Shown: in pieces, positions 1 to 7,520 of the stretch
Numbering within the stretch: the first letter of the stretch is position 1
Layout: each line of letters starts with the position of its first letter
NCBI RefSeq assembly: GCF_000376565.1
Contig: NZ_BARG01000089.1
Span: 1-64,000 of the forward strand
Origin: Streptomyces hokutonensis
Lineage (GTDB): Bacteria; Actinomycetota; Actinomycetes; Streptomycetales; Streptomycetaceae
Reading direction: 5' to 3'
Length of the DNA stretch: 64,000 nt
The notes under the pieces: model-generated
What the model was told of the DNA's origin: nothing
The model's input: the letters and a program-made list of their open reading frames with translations, nothing else
The model's database searches: none
Program-made: the position numbers and the translations under genes

Positions 1-86
1 CCCGGCGAGACCGAGGCACTGGTCCGGCTCACGGGTGCCGATCGGCGCCCTCGCCGACGTCCCGGGTCTCGCCGCGCGCACCACGA

Positions 87-114
87 TGGACAATTAATTG
101 CGCGCGCATATAAT
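87..114 (+). promoter_or_regulatory. Near-consensus sigma70/HrdB-type promoter
   Basis: A -35 hexamer TGGACA (87-92) and a perfect -10 TATAAT (109-114) are separated by 16 bp. The stretch around it is strikingly AT-rich for this genome. Transcription would start near 121 and give a leader of about 40 nt for the reductase gene at 160. No operator is obvious, although the spacer contains an alternating GC run. Confidence 0.6.
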
Positions 115-159
115 GCAGACGGCTATAAAGCTCGCACGCCGACTATCCCTGGGGGACCC

Positions 160-747
160 ATGACCCGCCGTTTCCTGTTCGTCCTGGGCAGCGCCCGCGC
201 CGACGGCAACACCGAGCTGCTCGCCCGCCGGGCCGCCGAGCAGCTGCCCCCGGACGTCGAGCAGGAGTGGATACGCCTCGCCGAGCTCCCGCTCCCCGAC
301 TTCGTCGACCTCCGGCACGACGGCCCCGTACAGTCGCCTACCGACGACAACGCCACGCGGCTCCTCGACGCGACCCTCGCCGCGACGGACGTCGTGATCG
401 CCTCGCCGGTCTACTGGTACTCCCTGTCCGGCCTCACCAAGCGCTACCTGGACTACTGGTCGGGCTGGCTGCGGGTCCCCGGCGCCGACTTCAGGGCGAC
501 GATGGCCGGCCGCACCCTCTGGGGCGTCTCCGTCCTCGCCGAGGAGGAAGAGGCGGTCGCCGATCCGCTGGTCGGCACGCTCAACAACTCGGCCGCGTAC
601 ATGAGGATGCGCTTCGGCGGGGTCCTGCTGGGCAACGGCAGCGACCGGGGTGACGTACTGAAGGACGAGCGGGCGCTGGGCCGGGCGAAGACGTTCTTCG
701 CGCGGGACGCGGCCCTCGCGCGCTTCCCGCACGAGACCGAAGGCTGA
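160..747 (+). CDS. NAD(P)H-dependent FMN reductase / flavodoxin-fold oxidoreductase
   Basis: The 195-residue protein has the flavodoxin-like fold of NADPH-dependent FMN reductases. A phosphate-binding loop GSARADGNT spans residues 10-18, and the flavin-contacting segment SPVYWYSLSG spans 82-91. Family members reduce flavins, quinones or azo compounds in the cytoplasm; the substrate here cannot be told. The start ATG follows a GGGGG ribosome site by four bases. The same frame stays open upstream to the window edge, so a longer form is formally possible, but the consensus promoter at 87-114 argues for this start. It converges with the ABC permease gene, leaving about 10 bases between stops. Confidence 0.8.
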   Translation: MTRRFLFVLGSARADGNTELLARRAAEQLPPDVEQEWIRLAELPLPDFVDLRHDGPVQSPTDDNATRLLDATLAATDVVIASPVYWYSLSGLTKRYLDYWSGWLRVPGADFRATMAGRTLWGVSVLAEEEEAVADPLVGTLNNSAAYMRMRFGGVLLGNGSDRGDVLKDERALGRAKTFFARDAALARFPHETEG

Positions 748-757
748 CCGAGCGCCC

Positions 758-1630
758 CTACGCCGTGATGTCCTTCGCCGTGAACCTCGCCCAGGCCGCC
801 GAGCCGAAGACCGCCGCGTACAGCACCTGCAGGCCGAGGTTCTTCACCAGGTCGTCCCAGTAGACCGGGTCGCGCATGAGGTCGGCGAAGGACAGCCAGT
901 AGTGGGAGAAGAAGTACGGCTGGAGCGCGTGCAGTTGGGGGATCTGGTCGAGGATCTGGACGGTGATCAGCAGGCCCACGGTCGTCGCCATGGCCGCGAT
1001 GCCGCTGCTCGTCATCGTCGAGACGAAGAGCCCCAGGGCCGCCACGCCGATGAGGGAGGCGGCGACCACCAGCGCGATCAGCAGGGCCCGGCCGAGGCCG
1101 TCCGCGAAGCTGATCTGGGTGCCGGAGATCGTCGTCAGGTCGCCCAGGGGGAACAGGAGCGCCCCGACCGTCAGCGCCGAGAGCGCCACGACCATGGTCG
1201 CCACCAGGCAGAAGGTCATCACCGTCGCGTACTTGGTGAGCAGCAGTCGGGTGCGGCCCGCCGGGGCGACGAGGAGGTAGCGCAGGGTGCCGCTGCTGGC
1301 CTCGCCGGCGATCGCGTCGCCCGCGACGACCCCGATGGCCATGGGGAGGAAGAACGGGAGGGTCGCCGCCAGGGCGGTGAACACCAGGAACAGGCCGTTG
1401 TTGGTGATCTGCGCGATGAAGGCGGGCCCTCCGCCGCCGTCTCCACGTCCGGGCCCCGCCCCGTCCTGCGTCTCCAGTTTGACCGCGATGCCGACGAGGA
1501 TCGGCACGGCGGCCAGGACGCCGAGGAGGGCGAGGGTGCGCCAGCGGCGGAACGTGGTGACCAGCTCGCTGCGCAGCAGTCCGAAGGTCCACAACGGGCT
1601 GACTCTGCGCAGCACTTCAGCCTGCGACAT
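758..1630 (-). CDS. ABC-2 type transporter permease
   Basis: A 290-residue membrane protein with about six hydrophobic segments, the first near residues 32-50, in the ABC-2 permease pattern (DrrB/NatB-like). It presumably forms the membrane pore of an efflux or antibiotic/lipid export transporter with the ATPase encoded immediately upstream. Its start overlaps the end of the ATPase gene by 14 bases, so the two are translationally coupled. A glycine/aspartate-rich extracytoplasmic loop lies near residues 58-68. The substrate is unknown. Confidence 0.85.
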   Translation of the reverse strand: MSQAEVLRRVSPLWTFGLLRSELVTTFRRWRTLALLGVLAAVPILVGIAVKLETQDGAGPGRGDGGGGPAFIAQITNNGLFLVFTALAATLPFFLPMAIGVVAGDAIAGEASSGTLRYLLVAPAGRTRLLLTKYATVMTFCLVATMVVALSALTVGALLFPLGDLTTISGTQISFADGLGRALLIALVVAASLIGVAALGLFVSTMTSSGIAAMATTVGLLITVQILDQIPQLHALQPYFFSHYWLSFADLMRDPVYWDDLVKNLGLQVLYAAVFGSAAWARFTAKDITA

Positions 1631-2642
1631 CGAAGCCCTCCCCCGTGAGCGCCACGAACGCGTCCTCCAGGGAGGCCCGTTCGACGCCGAAGCCGCGGAC
1701 GCGGACCCCGGCGGTCACCAACGCCTTGTTCACCTCGGCCAGTTCACGGTCCGGTGGCTCCGCCGTCACCCGTTCCTCGGCCACGACCACGTCGGCCAGT
1801 CCCTGTTCCTTCAGTACGCGGGCCGCGTCGCCGGTGTCGGGGGTCGTCACGAACAGCCGTCCCCTCGTGCCCGCGGCCAGCTCGGTCACCGAGCCCTGGG
1901 TGATCAGTCTGCCCTGGGCCATCACGGCCGCGTGGGTGCAGACCTGCTCGATCTCGTCCAGGAGGTGGGAGGAGAGGAAGACCGTCGTGCCGTCGGACGC
2001 CAACTCCCGGATCAGGGAACGGATTTCGCGCATGCCCTGCGGGTCGAGGCCGTTGGTCGGCTCGTCCAGGACGAGCAGCTTGCGGGGCTGGAGCAGTGCG
2101 GAGGCGAGGCCGAGGCGCTGCTTCATGCCCAGGGAGTAGGCCTTGGCCTTCTTGCCGGAGGCCGCGGTCAGGCCGACCCGGTCGAGGGCGGCGGCGACGC
2201 GGGTCCGCCGGGTGCGCGGGTCGGCGGTCGGGTCGGCCGCGTCGTAGCGCAGGAGGTTGTCGCGGCCGGAGAGGAAGCCGTACAGGGCCGGGCCCTCGAT
2301 CAGGGCGCCGACCTGCGGCAGGACCGTGCGGACGGATCTCGGCATGGGGCGGCCGAGGACGCGGGCCGTGCCGGAGGTGGGTTCGATCAGGCCCATCAGC
2401 ATGCGGATGGTGGTGGTCTTGCCGGAGCCGTTCGGGCCGAGGAAGCCGAAGACGCTGCCCGCCGGGACGGTCAGGTCGAGACCGTCCACGGCGAGCTGTC
2501 CGCCGCGGAAGCGCTTGGTGAGGCCGCGGGTGGCGATGATGCCGCCGTCACCCGTGATCACCTGTCCCGACTCCCCTTCCGGACCGGAACCCTGCTCGGA
2601 CTCCGGCTCGGTGGCGGACGGTTCGTCCATCGGCTCCCTCAA
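1617..2642 (-). CDS. ABC transporter ATP-binding protein
   Basis: A 341-residue ATPase of the DrrA/CcmA-like exporter group. Walker A GPNGSGKT is at 69-76, the signature YSLGMKQR at 169-176, Walker B with LDEPTNGLD at about 192-200, and the switch histidine near 226. The first 33 residues are an acidic, glycine/serine/glutamate-rich extension not needed for the fold. The C-terminal 100 residues match the regulatory tail common in this group. It is the middle gene of a three-gene unit (LolA-like protein, ATPase, permease), with 25 bases to the gene before it. Confidence 0.9.
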   Translation of the reverse strand: MREPMDEPSATEPESEQGSGPEGESGQVITGDGGIIATRGLTKRFRGGQLAVDGLDLTVPAGSVFGFLGPNGSGKTTTIRMLMGLIEPTSGTARVLGRPMPRSVRTVLPQVGALIEGPALYGFLSGRDNLLRYDAADPTADPRTRRTRVAAALDRVGLTAASGKKAKAYSLGMKQRLGLASALLQPRKLLVLDEPTNGLDPQGMREIRSLIRELASDGTTVFLSSHLLDEIEQVCTHAAVMAQGRLITQGSVTELAAGTRGRLFVTTPDTGDAARVLKEQGLADVVVAEERVTAEPPDRELAEVNKALVTAGVRVRGFGVERASLEDAFVALTGEGFDVAG

Positions 2643-2667
2643 TTCGCGTGCTCCACAGGGTACTTGC

Positions 2668-3894
2668 CTACTTCGCGGCGTCGGCCGCCTTCACCAGCGC
2701 GCTCTTGGTGACCGCGCCGACGTAGACCTTGCCGTCGTCGGTGACCAGGGCGTTGATCAGCCGGGTCGAGTAGACCGTGCCCGAGCCGAAGGAGCCCTTG
2801 ACCTGGTCGCCGAGCGAGCTGAGGAAACCGCCGAGGTCGCCGCCGCCGGACGAGGAGCCGCCGGTCGGGATGCCCTGGCCGCCGGTCTCGAAGACGGCGA
2901 TGGAGTTCCAGCCCTTGCCGAGGACCGTCGGGTCGTCCTGGCCCTTGTTGAGGTCCTTCTCGGACTTGCCGGGCGTGCCCGACCCGGTGGAGTGCTTCGG
3001 GGCCGGGACGGCCTTCTCCGCGCTGTCCTCCGTGGTGACCTTCGCGCCCTTGGGCACCTTGAAGTCGAAGGTCGAGGCGGCCGGCTCGGCGAGGCTGAGC
3101 TGGGTGAAGCCGACGTCGACGACGGCCGCGCCGCCGCTCGCCGGGGTGAGTGTGAACTTGAGCGGCAGGCCGGTCTTCGCGTCCACCGCGACGCTGATCG
3201 TGCCGACCGTCGTGCCGGACTGTTTGGGCTTGATCAGCAGCTTGTAGGCGTCGCGGCCCGCGACGTGCTCGGTGCCGTCGACCGTGACCGAGGTGGTGTC
3301 GTCGACCGACTTCAGCGCCTCGTCGGTGAGGCCCTTGGGCGTGGCCCGGGTCTCGTCGCTCTTGGACGTGTCGGCGGAGGTCGTGGCGTGGAAGACCTCG
3401 TTCGACTGGCTGTCGTAGCCCCAGACGTCCTTGCCGTTGTGGATGAGGCTGTACTCCGCCGCGTTCTCCAGGAGGGAGACCTTCTGCTTGTCGGGGCCGT
3501 CGGCCGCGACGCGCAGGGTGTGGCTGCCGGTGGCCAGCTCGGTGAGCTTGGCGGTGGGGTCGGCGGAGGAGCCGTCGCCGGACTTGGTGGCGCCGGACAG
3601 CATGCTGCTCTCCAGGCCGCCGAGGTCGGGCAGGCCCAGGTCCGTGCTGATCTTCACCGTGCCGGACAGCTGCTGGACGTCCGACTTGGCGACCTTGTCG
3701 AGGAGCTGCTGTGCGGTGATCTTCGGGAGATTCGGGTCGCCGGAGTCGGCGAGCGCCGGGACCAGTCCGATGGTCGCCGCCGCCACCCCCACCACGGTGA
3801 CCGGGACGATGTACCGCGCCGCCCTGCGCCGCCCGGACCGGAGCTCGTCGGCCTCTCCGGTGTCCGTGCTGTCGTCGGTTTCGTACGGTGCCAT
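2668..3894 (-). CDS. LolA/RseB-like membrane-anchored protein
   Basis: The chosen start (ATG at 3894) has a good GGAGG site ten bases upstream and gives 408 residues. An alternative start at 3987 would translate a common intergenic repeat and is rejected. Residues 28-49 form one membrane anchor after a basic stretch (GRRRAARY). The rest is an exported beta-rich domain like the outer-membrane lipoprotein carrier/RseB family, with long serine/glycine/lysine-rich loops. Actinobacteria have no Lol outer-membrane pathway, so the family name describes fold only. Position just before an ABC exporter pair suggests it is an extracellular accessory or sensor of that transporter. Confidence 0.75.
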   Translation of the reverse strand: MAPYETDDSTDTGEADELRSGRRRAARYIVPVTVVGVAAATIGLVPALADSGDPNLPKITAQQLLDKVAKSDVQQLSGTVKISTDLGLPDLGGLESSMLSGATKSGDGSSADPTAKLTELATGSHTLRVAADGPDKQKVSLLENAAEYSLIHNGKDVWGYDSQSNEVFHATTSADTSKSDETRATPKGLTDEALKSVDDTTSVTVDGTEHVAGRDAYKLLIKPKQSGTTVGTISVAVDAKTGLPLKFTLTPASGGAAVVDVGFTQLSLAEPAASTFDFKVPKGAKVTTEDSAEKAVPAPKHSTGSGTPGKSEKDLNKGQDDPTVLGKGWNSIAVFETGGQGIPTGGSSSGGGDLGGFLSSLGDQVKGSFGSGTVYSTRLINALVTDDGKVYVGAVTKSALVKAADAAK

Positions 3895-4248
3895 GTCTGC
3901 CTTACCTCCGTCGTCGGCGGCGGCCTTCGCGTCCTGCACTCTCCCCCAGTTCTCGACTTCGCTCGAACCGGGAGGTGCCCCCATCACCCTGTGCCGCCAT
4001 TCTCACCCGAATCGGTGAGGAGTGGTGATTTCCGTGTTCTCCATCTGACCAAATCCGCGAGGGATAAGCGTCAGACCCGGGAGCCAACTCCGCGTACGCC
4101 TGGGGTATGACACACGGAGGCGGCGCCTCCTCGAAACCCCTAGGGGGAAGACGACGCCCGCACAGGGCAGTTGACCGGCATCGAGTAGAAACTGTCCTGA
4201 ATCCGTACATATGGGTGGCAGCACACCGCATCGACCGAAGGGGTCGCC
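3895..4248. other. Divergent intergenic region
   Basis: This 354-base gap holds the ribosome site of the LolA-like gene, a Streptomyces-type intergenic repeat at 3941-3982, and upstream sequence for the lipoprotein gene at 4249. That gene's ribosome site is AAGGGG near 4235. TTGACC at 4171-4176 could be a -35 element for the plus strand, but no -10 at standard spacing is convincing. No gene is supported inside the gap. Confidence 0.5.
3941..3982. repeat. Small GC-rich intergenic repeat of Streptomyces type
   Basis: On the minus strand it begins GGGGGCACCTCCCGGTTCGA and ends with a run GAACTGGGGGAG. This arrangement (C-rich edge, a short TCGA-containing hairpin-like centre, G-rich edge) is familiar from many Streptomyces intergenic regions. 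It could fold as a weak hairpin. It has been drawn into the predicted N-terminus of the neighbouring gene by open reading frame extension. Confidence 0.45.
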
Positions 4249-4776
4249 ATGCACGCCACCCAGCACCTCACCGGATACGCGGCCACGGGCGCCGCGATCC
4301 TCGCACTCGCGCTCGCCGGATGCGGAAGCAGCGGCGGCAGTGGAAGCGGCGGCTCGGCCGGCGCTCCGGCCGCGGTCACCACGTCGACGACCCTCATGAC
4401 CGCGAAGGTCGGCAAGGTGGGCACCGTCGTGACCGACGGCAAGGGGTACGTCCTCTACCGCTTCGACGCCGACTCGGTCCACCCGACGAAGGTCAGCTGC
4501 TACGGCACCTGTGCCGTGGTCTGGCCCGCCGCGACGGTCAAGGGCTCCGTCACGGTCAAGGGCATCGACAAGAAGCTCGTCTCGACGGTCAAGCGCTCCG
4601 ACGGGACCTCACAGCTCACGCTGGCCGGCTGGCCCCTCTACCGGTACGCCAAGGACGACGAGCCCAAGGAGGCCTACGGCCAGGGCGTGGACGGCACCTG
4701 GTGGGCGGTGACGCCCACCGGAGCGAGGGCCACGGCCACCACCTCCTCCGGCAGCACGGGAGGGAGCGGCTACTGA
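4249..4776 (+). CDS. Secreted-repeat lipoprotein (COG4315-like)
   Basis: A 175-residue exported lipoprotein. The signal peptide ends in lipobox LALAGC with Cys25, followed by a Gly/Ser linker. The body carries two copies of the 'secreted repeat of unknown function' (Lipoprotein_15), recognisable by the segments YVLYRFDAD, CYGTCAVVWPA and WPLYRYAKD...WWAVTP. A Cys pair at CYGTC could form a disulfide. Such proteins are abundant on actinobacterial surfaces, but no activity is established. It converges on the polyprenyl synthase gene with six bases between stops. Confidence 0.85.
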   Translation: MHATQHLTGYAATGAAILALALAGCGSSGGSGSGGSAGAPAAVTTSTTLMTAKVGKVGTVVTDGKGYVLYRFDADSVHPTKVSCYGTCAVVWPAATVKGSVTVKGIDKKLVSTVKRSDGTSQLTLAGWPLYRYAKDDEPKEAYGQGVDGTWWAVTPTGARATATTSSGSTGGSGY

Positions 4777-4782
4777 ACGGGC

Positions 4783-5793
4783 TCAGCCCGCGCGGTGCAC
4801 CACCGCGTCGCACATCTCCAGGAGGGCGACCTTGGCGTCGCACTCGGGGAGCGGGGCGAGGGCCGCGCGGGCGTCCTCCGCGTAGCGGACGGTGTCGCGG
4901 CGGGCCTGGTCAAGCGCCGGGTGGTCGCGGAGCGAGGAGATGGCCTCGGCGAGGCGGTCGTCGTCCGTGAGGTCGGAGTCGAGGAGTTCGCACAGGGCGA
5001 TGTCCTCGGCCAGGCCCAGGCGGTCCGCGCGCTCCCGGAGCCGTAGCACCGGCAGGGTGGGGATGCCCTCGCGCAGGTCCGTGCCGGGGGTCTTGCCGGA
5101 CTCGTGGCCGTCGGAGGCGATGTCCAGGACGTCGTCGGCGAGCTGGAAGGCGACGCCGAGTCGCTCGCCGTACTGGGTGAGGACGTCCACGACCGTGTCT
5201 TCGCAGCCGGCCATCATCGCGCCGAACCGGCAGGCGACCGCGACCAGGGAGCCGGTCTTGCCGCCGAGCACGTCGAGGTAGTGCTCGACCGGGTCGCGCC
5301 CGTCCGAGGGTCCCGCGGTCTCCAGGATCTGGCCGGTGACCAGGCGTTCGAACGCCTCGGCCTGCACGCGCACCGCCTCGGGCCCGAGGTCGGCCAGGGT
5401 GTGCGACGCGCGCGCGAAGAGGAAGTCGCCGGTGAGGACCGCGACCGAGTTGCCCCAGCGGGTGTTGGCGCTCTCCACGCCCCGGCGCACGGCCGCCTCG
5501 TCCATCACGTCGTCGTGGTAGAGCGTGGCGAGATGGGTCAGCTCGACGACGACCGCCGAGGGGACGACCCCCGGCGCGTAGGGATCGCCGAACTGCGCGG
5601 CGAGCATCACGAGGAGCGGCCTGAACCGCTTCCCGCCCGCGCGCACGAGATGCTGGGCGGCCTCCGTGATGAAGGGCACCTCGCTCTTGGTGGCTTCGAG
5701 CAGACCCTCCTCGACTGCCGCCATTCCGGCCTGGACATCGGCTTCCAGAGCCTGGTCCCGCACGCTCAGCCCGAACGGCCCGACGACGGTCAC
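4783..5793 (-). CDS. Long-chain trans-polyprenyl diphosphate synthase
   Basis: A 336-residue isoprenyl synthase with both aspartate-rich motifs, DDVMD at 94-98 and DDVLD at 220-224, GGKRFRP at 53-59 and the KT pair near 179. It condenses isopentenyl diphosphate onto an allylic primer. The short side chains just before the first motif fit a long product, and length and context fit the side-chain synthase for menaquinone (heptaprenyl to nonaprenyl class). Other quinone genes in the window are a MenJ-like reductase, menG and mqnC. Product length cannot be fixed from sequence. It is transcribed divergently from the peptide transporter. Confidence 0.85.
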   Translation of the reverse strand: MTVVGPFGLSVRDQALEADVQAGMAAVEEGLLEATKSEVPFITEAAQHLVRAGGKRFRPLLVMLAAQFGDPYAPGVVPSAVVVELTHLATLYHDDVMDEAAVRRGVESANTRWGNSVAVLTGDFLFARASHTLADLGPEAVRVQAEAFERLVTGQILETAGPSDGRDPVEHYLDVLGGKTGSLVAVACRFGAMMAGCEDTVVDVLTQYGERLGVAFQLADDVLDIASDGHESGKTPGTDLREGIPTLPVLRLRERADRLGLAEDIALCELLDSDLTDDDRLAEAISSLRDHPALDQARRDTVRYAEDARAALAPLPECDAKVALLEMCDAVVHRAG

Positions 5794-6001
5794 GAGGGGT
5801 CTCCTGTCTGCTGGTGTCCCTGGGCGGTCACACGGATTGTCGATAGGTCGCTGCCATCACTCAAGTCAGCGTATCCGGTCGGCTTTCGATCACCCATGCC
5901 GCCCACCCCGTCCACCCCAGGCGGTATCGGATCATGACCGGTATGTTTTTGATCACCTGATAAGAACGGATATTTATCGACTTGGGTGGAAGCAGTGGAT
6001 C

Positions 6002-7504
6002 GTGTCCCGCACCGCACTTGAAGCCGAACCCGCCGACCAGCCGCCCTCCGGGGACGACCACGCCTTCTTCGGGCAGCCCAAGGGGCTGCTCACGCTCTCC
6101 GGTCTGGAGGTCTGGGAGCGTTTCTCGTTCCTGGGCATGCACGCCATCCTCGTCCTCTACTTCGCGGATACCGTCGCGCACGGCGGCGTGGGCATGTCGT
6201 CCGGAACGGCCGCATCCGTATCCGCAGCCTACGGAACGCTGGTCTATCTCGTCTCGGTCGCGGGCGGCTGGCTCGCCGACCGCATCCTCGGTTCGTACCG
6301 CGCGGTCCTGTGGGGCGGGATCCTCATCGCCTGCGGGCACTACGCGATGGCGGTCCCCACGGGCACGATGACCTGGGTCGGCCTCGGCCTCATCAGCGCC
6401 GGCACCGGCCTGCTCAAGCCCAACGTGGCCACCATGGTCGGCAAGCTCTACCGCACCGACGACGAGCGCCGGGACGCCGGTTTCGCGCTCTACTACATGG
6501 CGATCAACATCGGCGCCTTCGCGGGCCCGCTGATCACCGGCTGGCTCGGCGACCACAAGGGCTGGCACTGGGGCTTCTCGGCCGCCGCGGTCGGCATGAC
6601 CTTCGGACTGGTCCAGTACGTCGCCGGACGGCGTCACCTCGCGGGCCGCAAGAACACCGCCGAGTTCGCACTCGCACCGGACGCGCTGCGCCGCGCGGTG
6701 CGGCTGATCGTCGTAGGGATCCTGGTGGCCGCCGTGCTCGCGACCGGCCTCGCCCTCGCCGGCTGGCTGACCATGGGCCGCTTCGTCGACCTGCTCACCG
6801 TCGTCTCGGTCGTCGCGCCCGTCGTGTACTTCGCGGTGATGTTCATGAGCCCGCGCGTGACCCCCGAGGAACGCGGCCGGCTGCGCCCGTACATCGTGCT
6901 CTTCCTGGCCTCCACGGTCTTCAACTTCATTCTCTTCCAGGCCTATTCGACGATGATGCTGCTGGCCGCGTCGAACGCCGAGACGACCATCCTGGGCTTC
7001 GACTTCCCCGCGAGCTGGTACGCGAGCGCGCTCGGCGCCTTCGAGGTCGGGCTCGCGCCCGTGGTCGCCGCGCTCTGGGTCCGCATGGGCCGCAACCAGC
7101 CGCACGCCTCCAACAAGATCGCGATCGGGGTCGTACTGGGTGGCCTCTCCTTCCTGCTGATGGTGCTGCCGACGAGCGGGCACAGCGGCGACGCCTACCG
7201 CATGTCGGCCTGGTGGATCGTCGGCTCGTACTTCCTGCTCGGCCTCGGCGACATCCTCCTGGAGACCTCCGGCATGTCGGCCACCACGAAACTCGCCCCG
7301 GCCGCGTTCTCCAGCCAGACCATGTCCCTCTGGTTCCTGTCCCTCGCCCTCGCGAACGGCATCCAGGCCCAGACGGTGAAGCTCTACGACGACGTCTCCA
7401 AGCCGGCCTACTTCGGCGTCAACGGCGCGATCGCGGTGGCCGCGGGCCTCGCGGTGATGGCCGCCGCGCCCTGGCTGCGCCGCACCATGCACCCGGTCCA
7501 CTGA
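6002..7504 (+). CDS. POT/PTR family proton-coupled peptide transporter
   Basis: A 500-residue major-facilitator protein of the proton-dependent oligopeptide transporter family. The signature ExxER is at 36-40 (E36, E39, R40) and the second family motif is YYMAINIGAFAGP. About 12-14 membrane helices are visible. It imports di- and tripeptides with protons. The GTG start at 6002 is preceded by GGTGGAAG. Longer frames upstream run through the divergent promoter region and read as non-membrane sequence, so they are rejected. The stop lies 16 bases before the CocE-family hydrolase gene, so the two probably form an operon for uptake and hydrolysis of peptides or related esters. Confidence 0.88.
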   Translation: MSRTALEAEPADQPPSGDDHAFFGQPKGLLTLSGLEVWERFSFLGMHAILVLYFADTVAHGGVGMSSGTAASVSAAYGTLVYLVSVAGGWLADRILGSYRAVLWGGILIACGHYAMAVPTGTMTWVGLGLISAGTGLLKPNVATMVGKLYRTDDERRDAGFALYYMAINIGAFAGPLITGWLGDHKGWHWGFSAAAVGMTFGLVQYVAGRRHLAGRKNTAEFALAPDALRRAVRLIVVGILVAAVLATGLALAGWLTMGRFVDLLTVVSVVAPVVYFAVMFMSPRVTPEERGRLRPYIVLFLASTVFNFILFQAYSTMMLLAASNAETTILGFDFPASWYASALGAFEVGLAPVVAALWVRMGRNQPHASNKIAIGVVLGGLSFLLMVLPTSGHSGDAYRMSAWWIVGSYFLLGLGDILLETSGMSATTKLAPAAFSSQTMSLWFLSLALANGIQAQTVKLYDDVSKPAYFGVNGAIAVAAGLAVMAAAPWLRRTMHPVH

Positions 7505-7520
7505 ACCCAGGGGTCCCCTC

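Noticed and set aside
1..84. Possible 5' end of a divergent minus-strand gene (GTG at 84 or 81) running off the window
   Set aside because: Only about 27 codons are visible and none shows a recognisable domain; an in-frame stop lies just upstream at 94-96, and all plus-strand frames are equally uninformative.
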